A DNA stretch of 64,000 nucleotides from Streptantibioticus rubrisoli (GCF_024436055.1 NZ_JANFNH010000018.1:1-64000); one strand, 5' to 3'; counted from the first letter of the stretch, positions 1-9,880 are shown. Program-made: numbers and translations. Notes: generated by a model from the letters alone, not told the origin.

Positions 1-830
1 CCCTCCACCGCCAACCCCAACCCCCCAGCCGCACCCGTACCCGTACCCGCACCCGCCCCCCGCCCCGCGGCGCCGCTCAGCAAGACTTCCCGCGCGCCCG
101 GGTCCCCTCCGGCCTCGACCCCCACCACTGGCAGCAGCCGCGAGGGCCCGTGTCGCCGCAGGGAAGCCGGAATCAAGGACAGCGGGTCGAGATAGGCATC
201 GCCCCTGAGCAGCCCCCAGTGGAGGCACCCGGCAGGGCAGTGGAAGGGACCGGCTTGCAGCATGCCGACCGTTTGCCCGGCGGCCACCTGGGTCCCGGTC
301 GGGAGCGTTGCGCGCACGGGCTCGTAGGTCGTGCGCAGCGGAGGCGTTCCGGTGTCCGTGAGTTCGACGGTGACCACCCCCTGCCCCGCCACGGTTCCGG
401 CGAAGGTGATGTGGCCGGGGGCCGCGGTGGCTACCGGGGTGCCTGCCGTGGCGGCCAGGTCCACTCCTCGGTGGCCGGGGGACCAACGATGTGGCGGCGG
501 TTCGAAGCCGCGTACCACCGTGGGGGGTTCTCGACCGCCCGGGCCGGTGACCGGCCAGGCCCGCTGGCCGTCCGCTTCGGGTGCGCTGGCGGCCCGCCCC
601 GCTGGCAGCACCGCAAGCAGCACGGCAGCCACCACCGTCGCCGCCACCCGGCCCCACCCCAGCTTCCGAGCGTCCGCCGCCACCCACATAACCGGGCGCG
701 ACCCCGAACTCCAGGTCCCCGCCAGACTCCAGGTCCCCGCCACCGTGCTCCGTGGCGTCCCCGCCACCGTGCTCCGCGGCGTCCCCGCCACCGTGCTCCG
801 CGGTCCAAGCCGCTGCGCTGTCGTCTGCAT
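1..830 (-). CDS. M23-type secreted peptidase, 3' partial
   Basis: The minus-strand frame from the ATG at 830 stays open to the window edge, so the C-terminus is missing. It encodes an N-terminal stretch with three copies of RSTVAGTP, a hydrophobic signal or anchor segment ([19 protein letters not shown]), then a LytM/M23 fold with the motif GHRGVDLAA (His and Asp zinc ligands) and [10 protein letters not shown] (second His ligand, HxH-like). Proteins of this type cleave or bind peptidoglycan outside the cell. The first His of the usual HxH is Cys here; I recall this CLHWG form from actinobacterial members, but activity is uncertain. An alternative start is the ATG at 689, which would leave only the signal peptide before the M23 domain and put the repeats in the 5' leader. 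An M23 gene divergent from rpsB is familiar in Streptomyces. Confidence 0.8.
   Translation of the reverse strand, partial: MQTTAQRLGPRSTVAGTPRSTVAGTPRSTVAGTWSLAGTWSSGSRPVMWVAADARKLGWGRVAATVVAAVLLAVLPAGRAASAPEADGQRAWPVTGPGGREPPTVVRGFEPPPHRWSPGHRGVDLAATAGTPVATAAPGHITFAGTVAGQGVVTVELTDTGTPPLRTTYEPVRATLPTGTQVAAGQTVGMLQAGPFHCPAGCLHWGLLRGDAYLDPLSLIPASLRRHGPSRLLPVVGVEAGGDPGAREVLLSGAAGRGAGAGTGTGAAGGLGLAVE
732..803. repeat. 24-bp tandem repeat, three units
   Basis: Three head-to-tail 24-bp units, the last two identical and the first with two changes. Read on the minus strand they encode RSTVAGTP three times if the M23 gene starts at 830. A shorter related stretch precedes them on the plus strand. Slippage expansion is the likely origin. 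Confidence 0.85.
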
Positions 831-1220
831 GGGCTTACCGTCCCGCACCGTGCCGGAGGCGGACGATCATGGACGGAATGTGGGGACAACCCGGGGAGTG
901 TGGATAACCGGGCCACTCATGCGGGTGAAATCGCCCTGCACCCTCATCAAAACCGAAATCCGCGGGAAACCGCTGTGTCGCCCGGCGCCTCGCCGGTCCC
1001 GTACACTTTCCCTGGCGACCCGGGCCCCCGGGTCGACTTCGCACGCCCCGCCGCCGTTGCGTCAGTCCACGTCATCCACGTCATGGGCAGCACGGCGGCC
1101 GCGTCCCTCGGTCCTGGGAAGACTCGCGTCAGCGCAAGGCTCCCGCGGCATGGCGCGTCGGGGCGTCAGGCGTGGCAGCCGCCCGGCGGCCACGGAACCG
1201 AGTACCCAAGGAGTACGGCC
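831..1220 (+). promoter_or_regulatory. rpsB upstream/leader region
   Basis: No gene is seen in these 390 bases between the divergent M23 gene and rpsB. A plausible -10 hexamer TACACT lies at 1002-1007, which would give a leader of about 200 nt. That leader contains GC-rich arms around 1045-1110 (CCGCCG and CGGCGG) that could pair, and short direct repeats of CACGTCAT at about 1068-1084. Ribosomal protein leaders are often autoregulatory, but I do not recognise a known S2 leader class here. The rpsB ribosome binding site AAGGAG is at 1208-1213. Confidence 0.45.
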
Positions 1221-2057
1221 ATGGCCGTCGTCACGATGCGGGAGCTGCTGGAGAGCGGCGTCCACTTCGGGCACCAGACCCGCCGTTGGAACCCGAAGAT
1301 GAAGCGCTTCATCTTCACCGAGCGCAACGGCATCTACATCATCGACCTTCTCCAGTCGCTGTCGTACATCGACCGCGCCTACGAGTTCGTCAAGGAGACC
1401 GTCGCGCACGGCGGTTCCATCCTCTTCGTCGGTACGAAGAAGCAGGCCCAGGAGGCCATCGCCGAGCAGGCGACCCGCGTTGGCATGCCGTACGTCAACC
1501 AGCGCTGGCTGGGCGGCATGCTCACCAACTTCTCGACCGTCTACAAGCGTCTTCAGCGCCTGAAGGAGCTCGAGGAGATCGACTTCACGGATGTGGCCGC
1601 CTCCGGCCTCACCAAGAAGGAGCTCCTGGTCCTCGAGCGCGAGAAGAACAAGCTGGAGAAGACCCTCGGCGGTATCCGCGACATGCAGAAGGTGCCGAGC
1701 GCCGTCTGGATCGTGGACACCAAGAAGGAGCACATCGCCGTCGGTGAGGCGCGCAAGCTGCGCATCCCGGTCGTCGCGATCCTCGACACCAACTGCGACC
1801 CGGACGAGGTCGACTACAAGATCCCGGGCAACGACGACGCGATCCGCTCGGTCACCCTGCTCACCCGGGTGATCGCCGACGCCGTCGCCGAGGGTCTGAT
1901 CGCCCGCTCCGGCGCCGCCACCGGTGACAAGGCCGCCCCGGCCGAGCCGCTGGCGGAGTGGGAGCGCGAGCTGCTGGAGGGCGAGAAGGCCCAGGCCGCC
2001 GAGGAGAAGGCTCCGGCCGCCGAGGCCGAGAAGCCCGCCGAGGGCGAGCAGGCCTGA
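1221..2057 (+). CDS. rpsB: 30S ribosomal protein S2
   Basis: This is the small-subunit protein S2 (278 aa), which joins late in 30S assembly and is needed to bind S1 or initiate translation. The start [20 protein letters not shown] is the classic S2 N-terminus, and the central stretch [12 protein letters not shown] and [12 protein letters not shown] are family signatures. AAGGAG lies 7 nt before the ATG. The frame is open much further upstream, but that part has no S2 similarity, so the ATG at 1221 is chosen. After about residue 240 the tail is an Ala/Glu/Lys-rich low-complexity extension, as in other actinobacterial S2 proteins. It is followed by tsf across a hairpin-containing gap of 150 nt. 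Confidence 0.98.
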   Translation: MAVVTMRELLESGVHFGHQTRRWNPKMKRFIFTERNGIYIIDLLQSLSYIDRAYEFVKETVAHGGSILFVGTKKQAQEAIAEQATRVGMPYVNQRWLGGMLTNFSTVYKRLQRLKELEEIDFTDVAASGLTKKELLVLEREKNKLEKTLGGIRDMQKVPSAVWIVDTKKEHIAVGEARKLRIPVVAILDTNCDPDEVDYKIPGNDDAIRSVTLLTRVIADAVAEGLIARSGAATGDKAAPAEPLAEWERELLEGEKAQAAEEKAPAAEAEKPAEGEQA

Positions 2058-2087
2058 GCCGTAGCCATCGGCTCACACGGCTGAACA

Positions 2088-2130
2088 CGGCGGGGGACGG
2101 GACCTTCCTTACGGGGACCGGCCCCCGCCG
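2088..2130 (+). terminator. rpsB-tsf intercistronic hairpin
   Basis: Arms of 13 nt (2088-2100 and 2118-2130) pair with a single mismatch, giving a very GC-rich stem with a 17-nt loop, 30 nt after the rpsB stop. There is no T-run, so this is either a partial terminator/attenuator lowering tsf relative to rpsB or an mRNA stabilising stem. I recall an attenuator being proposed between these genes in streptomycetes. Confidence 0.6.
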
Positions 2131-2207
2131 TTCACCGGTGGGACCGCCGATCGGCGCGGGCCACCGGTGGTAGACCCCCGACTTTCCGAGAAGAGATTCC
2201 AGGGACC

Positions 2208-3062
2208 ATGGCGAACTACACCGCCGCCGACGTCAAGAAGCTCCGCGAGCTCACCGGCGCCGGCATGATGGACTGCAAGAAGGCGCTGGACGAGGCCGAG
2301 GGCAACGTCGAGAAGGCCGTCGAGATCCTGCGCGTCAAGGGCCAGAAGGGCGTCGCCAAGCGCGAGGGCCGTAGCGCCGAGAACGGTGCCGTCGTCTCGC
2401 TCATCGCCGACGACAACACCTCCGGCGTGCTGCTGGAGCTGAAGTGCGAGACGGACTTCGTCGCCAAGGGCGACAAGTTCCTCGCCGTCGCCAACGCGCT
2501 GGCCGCACACGTCGCCAAGACCTCCCCGGCCGACCTGGAGGCGCTGCTCGCCTCCGAGATCGAGGCGGGCAAGACCGTGCAGGCCTTCGTCGACGAGGCC
2601 AACGCCAACCTCGGTGAGAAGATCGTGCTGGACCGCTTCGCGCAGTTCACCGACGGCTACGTCGCCGCGTACATGCACCGCACCATGCCCGACCTGCCGC
2701 CGCAGGTGGGCGTGCTGGTCGAGCTGGACAAGGGGACCGCCTCGGACGAGGCGGTCGCGGCGGTCGCCAAGGACGTCGCGCAGCACATCGCCGCGTTCTC
2801 GCCGAAGTTCCTCAGCCGTGAGGAGATCCCGGCCGAGGTCGTGGAGAACGAGCGTCGCGTCGCCGAGGCCACCGCGCGTGAGGAGGGCAAGCCGGAGGCC
2901 GCCCTGCCGAAGATCGTCGAGGGTCGGGTGACGGGCTTCTACAAGGAGAACGTGCTGGTGGACCAGCCCTTCGCCAAGGACAACAAGAAGTCCGTGCAGA
3001 AGGTGCTGGACGAGGCTGGCGTCACGCTGAAGCGCTTCGCGCGCATCCGCGTCGGCGTCTGA
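2208..3062 (+). CDS. tsf: Elongation factor Ts
   Basis: EF-Ts is the cytoplasmic nucleotide exchange factor that releases GDP from EF-Tu. The protein is 284 aa, close to the size usual for actinobacteria. The N-terminal UBA-like part contains [20 protein letters not shown], and the core has the EF-Tu contact motif TDFVA ([12 protein letters not shown]). The C-terminal part ends in the typical dimerisation region ([12 protein letters not shown]). It lies downstream of rpsB in the same orientation, probably co-transcribed through the intervening hairpin and possibly with an additional promoter. Start at the ATG preceded by a weak purine-rich site (CCAGGGACC). Confidence 0.97.
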   Translation: MANYTAADVKKLRELTGAGMMDCKKALDEAEGNVEKAVEILRVKGQKGVAKREGRSAENGAVVSLIADDNTSGVLLELKCETDFVAKGDKFLAVANALAAHVAKTSPADLEALLASEIEAGKTVQAFVDEANANLGEKIVLDRFAQFTDGYVAAYMHRTMPDLPPQVGVLVELDKGTASDEAVAAVAKDVAQHIAAFSPKFLSREEIPAEVVENERRVAEATAREEGKPEAALPKIVEGRVTGFYKENVLVDQPFAKDNKKSVQKVLDEAGVTLKRFARIRVGV

Positions 3063-3077
3063 GTCGCGCAAGCGTAA

Positions 3078-3109
3078 GACCCGCGACCCTGCCAGGGTCG
3101 ATCGCGGTC
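3078..3109 (+). terminator. Hairpin after tsf
   Basis: An inner 6-bp stem (3085-3090 with 3094-3099, 3-nt loop) is extended by an imperfect outer pairing between 3078-3084 and 3104-3109. It sits 16 nt after the tsf stop and has no T-run. It may terminate or pause transcription before pyrH. Confidence 0.45.
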
Positions 3110-3217
3110 GGCCGCTGGCCGGCCGGCCGCAGTTGTGACGAGGAGGCCATTGCCGTCATGGGAACTCAACGGGACCCGCGGCAGTGGCCTCCTTCGTACG
3201 TGCACGAGGAGAACCCC

Positions 3218-4006
3218 ATGGATCAGGACGACCGCACCGGCGATGCGACGGCCAACACCGCCGAAGGCACTGACAACAGCGGCGGCAAGCCGCGCCGGTT
3301 CCTGCTGAAGCTTTCCGGCGAGGCGTTCGGCGGCGGCAGCCTCGGCGTGGACCCCGATGTCGTGCACAAGATCGCGCGGGAGATCGCGGCGGTCGTTCGC
3401 GGCGGCACGCAGATCGCCGTGGTGATCGGCGGCGGCAACTTCTTCCGCGGCGCCGAGCTGCAGCAGCGCGGTATGGACCGGGCGCGCTCGGACTACATGG
3501 GCATGCTCGGCATCGTGATGAACTGCCTGGCGCTCCAGGACTTCCTGGAGAAGGAGGGCATCGACACCCGGGTGCAGACCGCCATCACCATGGGCCAGGT
3601 CGCCGAGCCGTACATTCCGCTGCGGGCGGTGCGGCACCTGGAGAAGGGACGCGTCGTCATCTTCGGCGCGGGCATGGGCATGCCGTACTTCTCCACCGAC
3701 ACCACCGCCGCACAGCGCGCCCTGGAGATCCACGCCGAGGCGATCTTGATGGGCAAGAACGGTGTGGACGGCGTCTACGACTCCGACCCGAAGGTCAACC
3801 CGGACGCGGTGAAGTTCGACGCCCTGGAGTACGACGAGGTGCTGGCCCGTGACCTGAAGGTGGCCGACGCCACCGCGATCACGCTGTGCCGGGACAACAA
3901 GCTGCCCATCCTGGTCTTCGAACTCCTCGCTGAAGGGAACATCGCCCGCGCCGTGAAGGGTGAGAAGATCGGCACGCTGGTGAGCGAGCACGGCACCCGG
4001 GACTGA
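3218..4006 (+). CDS. pyrH: Uridylate kinase (UMP kinase)
   Basis: Hexameric bacterial UMP kinase of the amino acid kinase fold, which phosphorylates UMP to UDP in pyrimidine nucleotide synthesis. Visible motifs: [13 protein letters not shown] near residue 30, [11 protein letters not shown] for phosphate binding, and the nucleotide/UMP segment [19 protein letters not shown]. The ATG at 3218 has GAGGAG just upstream and is preferred to the in-frame ATG at 3158, which would add 20 residues unlike the family. The resulting 262 aa includes a hydrophilic N-terminal tail of about 25 residues, common in streptomycetes. It precedes frr by about 150 nt, in the order conserved in most bacteria. Confidence 0.96.
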   Translation: MDQDDRTGDATANTAEGTDNSGGKPRRFLLKLSGEAFGGGSLGVDPDVVHKIAREIAAVVRGGTQIAVVIGGGNFFRGAELQQRGMDRARSDYMGMLGIVMNCLALQDFLEKEGIDTRVQTAITMGQVAEPYIPLRAVRHLEKGRVVIFGAGMGMPYFSTDTTAAQRALEIHAEAILMGKNGVDGVYDSDPKVNPDAVKFDALEYDEVLARDLKVADATAITLCRDNKLPILVFELLAEGNIARAVKGEKIGTLVSEHGTRD

Positions 4007-4160
4007 GCACGGCCCCGCGACCCGGGGTACGGCAACCCCGTGCCGGACGGAACAGTTCGGTACGGGGATGGACAAACACGCTGCCGGTTCGACACCGTGC
4101 AGGGAAGACGCGCGCACGCAGGGGCGAGACTCTGCTCATGATGAGGACCAGGAGCGAATG

Positions 4161-4718
4161 GTGATCGAAGAGATCCTCCTCGAAGCCGAGGAGAAGATGG
4201 AAAAGGCCGTCGTGGTCGCCAAGGAGGACTTCGCCGCGATCCGCACCGGTCGTGCGCACCCGGCGATGTTCAACAAGATCGTGGCGGACTACTACGGTGC
4301 TATGACGCCGATCAACCAGCTGGCGTCCTTCTCGGTGCCCGAGCCGCGGATGGCCGTGGTCACTCCGTTCGACAAGAGCGCGCTGCGCAACATCGAGCAG
4401 GCGATCCGCGACTCCGACCTGGGCGTCAACCCGTCGAACGACGGCAACATCATCCGGGTGACGTTCCCGGAGCTGACCGAGGAGCGCCGCCGGGAGTTCA
4501 TCAAGGTCGCCAAGAACAAGGCCGAGGACGCGAAGGTCTCCATCCGCAGCGTCCGGCGCAAGGCCAAGGACGCCCTCGACAAGCTGGTCAAGGACAAGGA
4601 GTCCGGCGAGGACGAGGTGCGGCGCGCGGAGAAGGAGCTCGACGACACCACCGCCAAGTACGTGGCGCAGGTCGACGAGCTGCTCAAGCACAAGGAAGCA
4701 GAGCTGCTAGAGGTCTGA
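4161..4718 (+). CDS. frr: Ribosome recycling factor
   Basis: RRF acts with EF-G to split post-termination ribosomes. From the GTG at 4161 the product is 185 aa, the family length, beginning [18 protein letters not shown]. Conserved blocks are [13 protein letters not shown], the [13 protein letters not shown] turn, and the C-terminal helix [21 protein letters not shown] at 4150-4155 is correctly spaced for this GTG and too close for the ATG at 4158. The frame is open further upstream from 4068 but that part is not RRF-like. The stop overlaps the cdsA start by one base (TGATG), so the two are translationally coupled. Confidence 0.97.
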   Translation: MIEEILLEAEEKMEKAVVVAKEDFAAIRTGRAHPAMFNKIVADYYGAMTPINQLASFSVPEPRMAVVTPFDKSALRNIEQAIRDSDLGVNPSNDGNIIRVTFPELTEERRREFIKVAKNKAEDAKVSIRSVRRKAKDALDKLVKDKESGEDEVRRAEKELDDTTAKYVAQVDELLKHKEAELLEV

Positions 4719-5791
4719 TGAACGACTCTTCGCGGGGGTCCTCGCCGGGCGCCGGTTACTGGAGGGCCCCCGAGCAGCCGCATGCTCCGGCGGGTCCCGG
4801 CTACGACGGCGGGGAGGCGGCGCAGACTCGACCCATGCCACCAGTACCGGACGCCAGCGGCGGTCCGCAGTTCCGGGACGAGTCCGCCCTGCCGCCGGAG
4901 CGCCAGCCGCACCCCGGCGCCACCGGGACCGGTGCCTCCGCGGTGCCGGGCGGGCGCCGCGCCGCCCGGACGAGGAAGAAGGCGGGCCGCAACCTGCCGG
5001 CCGCGATAGGGGTCGGCGTCGGGCTCGGTGCCGTGATCATCGCTTCGCTGTTCGTGGAGAAGGCGGCCTTCGTCGGCGTGGTGGTGCTCGCGGTGGTCGT
5101 GGGCCTTTGGGAGCTGACCAGTCGGCTCTCCGAACGCAAGGGCATCCGGGTGCCGCTGGTGCCGCTGGCGGTCGGCGGCACGGCGATGGTGGTCGCCGGG
5201 TACGTGCGGGACGCCGAGGGCGCCTGGGTGGCGATGGCGCTGACCGCGCTGGCGGTGCTGGTGTGGCGGATGACCCAGCCGCCGGAGAACTACCTGCGGG
5301 ATGTCACCGCGGGCCTGTTCGCCGCGTTCTACGTGCCGTTCCTGGCCACGTTCGTGGTGATGATGCTGGCCGCGCACGACGGGCCGTGGCGGGTGTTCGT
5401 CTTCCTGCTGCTCACTGTGGTCAGCGACACCGGCGCCTACGCGGTCGGCTGGCGGTTCGGCAGGCACAAGCTGGCGCCGCGGATCAGCCCGGGCAAGACC
5501 CGGGAGGGACTGGTCGGCGCGGTGGCCTTCGCCATGGCCGCGGGCGCGCTGTCGATGCGGTTCCTCATCGACGGCGGCCAGTGGTGGCAGGGCCTGCTGC
5601 TGGGGCTGGCGGTCGCGGCCAGCGCCACACTGGGCGACCTCGGCGAGTCCATGATCAAGCGGGACCTGGGCATCAAGGACATGGGCACGCTGCTGCCGGG
5701 CCACGGCGGCATCATGGACCGGCTCGACTCGCTGCTGCCCACCGCCCCGGTGGTGTGGCTGCTGCTGGTGATCTTCGTGGGGAGTTCCTGA
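4718..5791 (+). CDS. cdsA: Phosphatidate cytidylyltransferase
   Basis: CDP-diacylglycerol synthase, an integral membrane enzyme that activates phosphatidic acid with CTP for phospholipid synthesis. The 357-aa protein has a Pro/Ala-rich cytoplasmic N-terminus of about 85 residues ending in a basic patch (RRAARTRKKAGRN). Seven or eight hydrophobic segments follow, then the family signature near the C-terminus (KDMGTLLPGHGGIMDR followed by LDS). The long N-terminal extension is normal for actinobacteria. It overlaps frr by one base. Confidence 0.95.
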   Translation: MNDSSRGSSPGAGYWRAPEQPHAPAGPGYDGGEAAQTRPMPPVPDASGGPQFRDESALPPERQPHPGATGTGASAVPGGRRAARTRKKAGRNLPAAIGVGVGLGAVIIASLFVEKAAFVGVVVLAVVVGLWELTSRLSERKGIRVPLVPLAVGGTAMVVAGYVRDAEGAWVAMALTALAVLVWRMTQPPENYLRDVTAGLFAAFYVPFLATFVVMMLAAHDGPWRVFVFLLLTVVSDTGAYAVGWRFGRHKLAPRISPGKTREGLVGAVAFAMAAGALSMRFLIDGGQWWQGLLLGLAVAASATLGDLGESMIKRDLGIKDMGTLLPGHGGIMDRLDSLLPTAPVVWLLLVIFVGSS

Positions 5792-5850
5792 TCCACCGCC
5801 CACGGTGACCGCGGGGGAACGGTCACCGGGTCTGCGACACTGGACGAATC

Positions 5851-6978
5851 ATGCCTGCACCCGGAGAACTCACCTTCGTCAGCCCGCGCGGGGCCAAGAA
5901 GCCCCCGCGGCACCTCGCCGACCTCAGCCCCGCCGAGCGCCGGGAGGCGGTCGCCGGGCTCGGCGAGAAGCCGTTTCGCGCCAAGCAGCTGTCCCAGCAC
6001 TACTTCGCGCGGTACGCGGACGATCCGGCGCAGTGGACCGACATCCCGGCGGCGGCGCGCGACAGGCTCGCCGCCGACCTGCTGCCCGACCTGATGTCGG
6101 TGGTCCGGCACATATCGTGCGACGACGACAACACCCGCAAGACCCTGTGGCGGCTGTTCGACGGCACGCTGGTGGAGTCGGTGCTGATGCGCTACCCGGA
6201 CCGGGTCACCATGTGCATCAGCTCGCAGGCCGGATGCGGGATGAACTGCCCGTTCTGCGCCACCGGGCAGGCGGGGCTGACCCGCAACCTGTCGACCGCC
6301 GAGATCGTGCACCAGATCGTCGCCGGAATGCGCTCGCTGCGCGACGGCGAGTTCGGCGCGGCGTCGGCCGAGGCGGACGGCGGCCCGGCGCGGCTGTCGA
6401 ACATCGTGTTCATGGGCATGGGCGAGCCGCTGGCCAACTACAACCGGGTCGTTGGCGCCATCCGCCGCCTGACCGACCCGCAGCCGGACGGGCTGGGCCT
6501 GTCGCAGCGCGGCATCACCGTCTCCACCGTCGGACTGGTCCCGGCCATGCTGCGGTTCGCCGACGAGGGCTTCAAGTGCCGGCTCGCGGTCTCCCTGCAC
6601 GCCCCCGACGACGAACTGCGCGACACCCTGGTGCCGGTCAACACCCGGTGGAAGGTGCGCGAGGTGCTCGACGCCGCCTGGCACTACGCCGAGGTCTCCG
6701 GCCGCCGGGTCTCCATCGAGTACGCGCTGATCAAGGACATCAACGACCAGGCGTGGCGGGCCGACCTGCTGGGCCGACTGCTCAAGGGGCACCGGGCGCA
6801 CGTCAACCTCATCCCGCTCAACCCCACCCCGGGCTCCAAGTGGACCGCCTCCCGCCCCGAGGACGAGCGGGCCTTCGTCCGCGCCCTGGAGGCGCACGGT
6901 GTGCCGGTGACGGTGCGGGACACCCGCGGCCAGGAGATCGACGGAGCCTGCGGTCAGCTCGCCGCTGCCGAACGCTGA
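5851..6978 (+). CDS. rlmN: 23S rRNA (adenine2503-C2)-methyltransferase
   Basis: Radical SAM methyltransferase that modifies A2503 of 23S rRNA and A37 of some tRNAs. The protein (375 aa) carries the cluster motif CGMNCPFC (CxxxCxxC), the block [13 protein letters not shown], and [14 protein letters not shown] conserved Cys near the C-terminus (GACGQL) is the catalytic one. The N-terminal accessory domain with [11 protein letters not shown] is intact. It starts 60 nt after cdsA. The TPP riboswitch of the next transcription unit follows within about 50 nt. Confidence 0.96.
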   Translation: MPAPGELTFVSPRGAKKPPRHLADLSPAERREAVAGLGEKPFRAKQLSQHYFARYADDPAQWTDIPAAARDRLAADLLPDLMSVVRHISCDDDNTRKTLWRLFDGTLVESVLMRYPDRVTMCISSQAGCGMNCPFCATGQAGLTRNLSTAEIVHQIVAGMRSLRDGEFGAASAEADGGPARLSNIVFMGMGEPLANYNRVVGAIRRLTDPQPDGLGLSQRGITVSTVGLVPAMLRFADEGFKCRLAVSLHAPDDELRDTLVPVNTRWKVREVLDAAWHYAEVSGRRVSIEYALIKDINDQAWRADLLGRLLKGHRAHVNLIPLNPTPGSKWTASRPEDERAFVRALEAHGVPVTVRDTRGQEIDGACGQLAAAER

Positions 6979-7006
6979 TGGCGCACTGATATCGTAGGTT
7001 CGCACA

Positions 7007-7018
7007 AGTGTGCACACT
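7007..7018. promoter_or_regulatory. 12-bp perfect palindrome before riboswitch
   Basis: AGTGTGCACACT lies between rlmN and the riboswitch, close to a possible -10 (TAGGTT, 6995-7000), so it may overlap the start of the leader transcript. It could be an operator or chance; no regulator is recognisable. Confidence 0.25.
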
Positions 7019-7030
7019 GAGTCCTTTTCC

Positions 7031-7113
7031 GACAGGGGAGCGCGTCCAGCGCTGAGAGTGCGGCCGACGGCCGCAGACCCTCGAACCTGATCCGGGTCAT
7101 GCCGGCGAAGGGA
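7031..7113 (+). ncRNA. TPP riboswitch (THI element)
   Basis: The conserved THI-box core is readable directly: GGGGAGC at 7035-7041, CTGAGAG at 7052-7058 (pyrimidine-binding J/P2-P3 side), a variable P3 hairpin (CGGCCGACGGCCG, 7061-7073), GACCC at 7076-7080, ACCTGATCCGGGTCATGCCGGCG at about 7085-7107 (pyrophosphate-binding half), and closing AAGGGAG. The 3' strand of P1 contains the AAGGGAG ribosome binding site that ends 8 nt before the ykoE ATG at 7122. TPP binding should therefore hide the site and repress translation. It controls the ykoEDC thiamine-type transporter. Confidence 0.95.
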
Positions 7114-7121
7114 GTTCGGCC

Positions 7122-7715
7122 ATGCCTTCGGCCAACGCAAGCCTGCCCGCCACCAGATGGCGCACCGTCGACATCGTCGTCACCGCCGTGCTCGGCGCCG
7201 CCTTCGGTGTGGTGTTCTGGGCGTGGAACTCGCTGTGGGACGGGGTCGCCAGCGCCATCCCGCTGCCCGCCCGCGGACTGATCTACGGCGTGTGGCTGGT
7301 GCCCGCGGTGCTCGGCCCGCTGGTCGTGCGCAAGCCCGGGGCGGGCATCTTCTGCGAACTGGTCGCCGCCACCGTCGCCACCTTCTTCGGCTCCCCCTGG
7401 GGCCTGGTCACCTTGCTGTACGGGGTGCTGCAGGGCATGGCCGGAGAGTTCGGCTTCGCCCTCACCGGCTACCGGGTCTGGCGCTGGCCGACCGCGCTCA
7501 CCGGCGGCGCGCTGGCGGGGCTGGCCGCCTCACTGCTGGACAACGTCCTGTACTACGGAGCCGACTCGCTGGTCTGGCAGATCGGCTACACCGTGCTGGT
7601 CACCCTCAGCTCGGCCGCCATCGCGGGGCTCGGCAGCCTCGCGCTGACCAAGTCGCTCGCCCAGACCGGCGCTTTGGACCCGTTCCCGTCCGGCCGCGAA
7701 CGCCCCGCCGTCTGA
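7122..7715 (+). CDS. ykoE: ECF transporter S component YkoE
   Basis: A 197-aa membrane protein with about six hydrophobic segments, matching the YkoE family of substrate-binding S components that deliver thiamine or its hydroxymethylpyrimidine precursor to an ECF transporter. It begins directly after the TPP riboswitch, which supports a thiamine-related substrate. It is followed after 6 nt by the double ATPase and then the T component, a complete dedicated (group I) ECF set. Exact substrate (thiamine or HMP) cannot be told from sequence. Confidence 0.92.
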   Translation: MPSANASLPATRWRTVDIVVTAVLGAAFGVVFWAWNSLWDGVASAIPLPARGLIYGVWLVPAVLGPLVVRKPGAGIFCELVAATVATFFGSPWGLVTLLYGVLQGMAGEFGFALTGYRVWRWPTALTGGALAGLAASLLDNVLYYGADSLVWQIGYTVLVTLSSAAIAGLGSLALTKSLAQTGALDPFPSGRERPAV

Positions 7716-7721
7716 GGCGGC

Positions 7722-9125
7722 ATGAGCACGGTACGGCTGCGTGGCTTCGGCCACCGGCACGCCGGACGCCGCCGGTGGGCGGTGCGCGGCGTCGACCTGG
7801 AGATACCGCACGGCGAACGGGTGGCCCTGCTCGGCCCGTCCGGCGCGGGCAAGTCCACGCTGCTGGCCGCCCTCGCCGGGCTGCTGCCCCCCGACTCCGG
7901 TGAGCGCGAGGGCGGCATCGAGATCGACGGCGCCGACCCGCGCGACGCCAGAGCGGGCACCGGGATCGTCTTCCAGGACCCGCAGTCCCAACTGGTCATG
8001 GAACGCGCGGGAGATGACGTCGCCTTCGGCCTGGAGAACCGCGGCACCCCGCCCGACCAGATCCCCGCGCTGGTCGACGCCGCGCTGCGCCGCGTCGGCT
8101 TCCCCTACGGCCCGCGCCGGTCCACCGGCGCGCTGTCCGGCGGCGAACAGCAGCGCCTCGCGCTCGCCGGGGCACTCGTCACCCGCCCAGGACTGCTGCT
8201 GCTCGACGAGCCCACCGCCAACCTCGACCCGGCCGGAGCCGCCCTGGTCCGCCAGGTGCTCGCCGGAATCGAGGACACCACGCAGATCATCGTCGAGCAC
8301 CGCATCGCCGAACTCGCCGGGCAACTCGACCGCGTCATCGTCCTCGAACCCGGCGGCGGCATCCGCGCCGACGGCCCGCCCGAGCAGGTCTTCGCCGAAC
8401 ACGGCGACCAGCTCGCCGCCGACGGCGTATGGGTGCCCGGCCACCCGGTGCCCGCCCACCCCGCGCGCACCACCCCCGGCGACACCCTGCTGCGCACCGA
8501 ATCCCTCAGCTACCGACCCGTGCTGCGCGACCTGGACGCGGTGACGGTACGGGCCGCCGAGGCGCTGGCCGTCCTCGGCCCCAACGGCGCGGGCAAGTCC
8601 ACCCTCGCCCTGCTGCTCGGCGGACTGCTCGCCCCCACCGGCGGCCGCGTCACCGCCACCCCGGAACTCGCCGGAGCCGACCACACCACCCCACCGCACA
8701 AGTGGCGGGCACCCGCACTGGCCCGCCGCATCGGCTCGGTCTTCCAGAACCCAGAGCACCAGTTCGTCACCGCCAAGGTGCGCGACGAACTCGCCCTCGG
8801 CGCCGCCCGACCCGAGCGCACGGACGAACTCCTGCAGCGGCTACGGCTCGACGCCCTCGCCGAGGCCAACCCGCACACCCTCTCCGGCGGTGAGCAGCGC
8901 CGACTGTCCGTCGCCACCGCACTGGCCGCCGCACCCCGGCTGCTGATCCTCGACGAGCCGACGTTCGGGCAGGACCGGCGAACCTGGGCCGAACTCGTCG
9001 CCCTGCTGGCCCAGTTGCGCGACGAGGGACACGGCGTCGTCGCCGTCACCCACGACGCCGACTTCCTCACCGCGCTGAACGCACGCGAACTGCGCCTGGC
9101 GGCACCGCCGTTGGCGGCCGTATGA
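7722..9125 (+). CDS. ykoD: ECF transporter double ATPase YkoD
   Basis: A 467-aa fusion of two ABC ATPase domains energising the ECF transporter. Domain 1 has Walker [10 protein letters not shown], signature LSGGEQQR and Walker [13 protein letters not shown]. Domain 2 has [17 protein letters not shown] and [12 protein letters not shown]. All catalytic motifs are intact in both halves. The arrangement as a single fused A-A' chain is typical of YkoD and CbiO-like fusions. The stop overlaps the ykoC start (ATGA), so the genes are coupled and share the riboswitch-controlled mRNA. Confidence 0.94.
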   Translation: MSTVRLRGFGHRHAGRRRWAVRGVDLEIPHGERVALLGPSGAGKSTLLAALAGLLPPDSGEREGGIEIDGADPRDARAGTGIVFQDPQSQLVMERAGDDVAFGLENRGTPPDQIPALVDAALRRVGFPYGPRRSTGALSGGEQQRLALAGALVTRPGLLLLDEPTANLDPAGAALVRQVLAGIEDTTQIIVEHRIAELAGQLDRVIVLEPGGGIRADGPPEQVFAEHGDQLAADGVWVPGHPVPAHPARTTPGDTLLRTESLSYRPVLRDLDAVTVRAAEALAVLGPNGAGKSTLALLLGGLLAPTGGRVTATPELAGADHTTPPHKWRAPALARRIGSVFQNPEHQFVTAKVRDELALGAARPERTDELLQRLRLDALAEANPHTLSGGEQRRLSVATALAAAPRLLILDEPTFGQDRRTWAELVALLAQLRDEGHGVVAVTHDADFLTALNARELRLAAPPLAAV

Positions 9126-9880
9126 ACCGCACCGCACCCATCGCCGACCCCGCCGCCGTGCTGGCCCGCCGCAACCCGGTGGCCAAACTCGCCGCCGCGG
9201 CCAGCTTCGCGCTCGCCCTCGTCATCAGCCTCGACCCGGTGGCGCCGGGCATCGCGCTCGCCGTGGAACTCGCCGCCGTACCGCTTTTCGGCATCCGCTA
9301 CCGAGCGCTGGCCCGGCGCGCCTGGCCGCTGCTGGTCAGCGTGCTCGGCGCGGTCGTCACCCTCTTCCTGTTCGCCGCCGACCGCCAGCACATCCTCACC
9401 GACGCCCTCGCGCTGGGCCTGCGGATCGTGGCGGTGGCACTGCCAGGGGTCCTGGTCTTCGCCACCACCGACCCCACCGACCTCGCCGACGCGCTCGTCC
9501 AGAACGCCCGCCTCTCCCCGCGGTTCGCCATCGGCACACTCGCCGCGTGGCGGCTGGTGCCGCTGCTCGGGCAGGAGTGGCAACTGATCAACGCGGCGCG
9601 GCGGGCCCGGGGGGTGGACCCCGGACGCAATCCGGCCGCCCGGCTACGGCTGTTCGCCTCGGCGACGTTCACCCTGCTGGTGGGGGCCATCCGGCGCGGT
9701 ACGCGGTTGGCTTCCGCCATGGACGCCCGCGGCTTCGACTCCGGTGCGCCGCGCACCAGCGCCCGGCGCCAGCGGTTCACCGCGGTGGACGCGGCGTTCG
9801 TCGCGGCGAGCACCGCTCTGGCCGCCGGGGCGGTGACGGTAAGCGTCCTCACCGGCGCCTTCCACCCGGTGTTCAGCTGA
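9122..9880 (+). CDS. ykoC: ECF transporter T component YkoC
   Basis: A 252-aa integral membrane protein of the EcfT/CbiQ family, which links the two ATPases to the S component. Four to five hydrophobic segments are visible. The coupling-helix region has the family's basic/acidic pattern ([14 protein letters not shown] and [14 protein letters not shown], the two A-R-G motifs that contact the ATPases). It overlaps ykoD by 4 nt and ends the riboswitch-controlled operon. Confidence 0.92.
   Translation: MNRTAPIADPAAVLARRNPVAKLAAAASFALALVISLDPVAPGIALAVELAAVPLFGIRYRALARRAWPLLVSVLGAVVTLFLFAADRQHILTDALALGLRIVAVALPGVLVFATTDPTDLADALVQNARLSPRFAIGTLAAWRLVPLLGQEWQLINAARRARGVDPGRNPAARLRLFASATFTLLVGAIRRGTRLASAMDARGFDSGAPRTSARRQRFTAVDAAFVAASTALAAGAVTVSVLTGAFHPVFS

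Noticed and set aside
150-1220. Upstream in-frame extension of rpsB
   Set aside because: The S2 N-terminus begins exactly at 1221 with a good ribosome binding site, and the stretch is antisense to the M23 gene.
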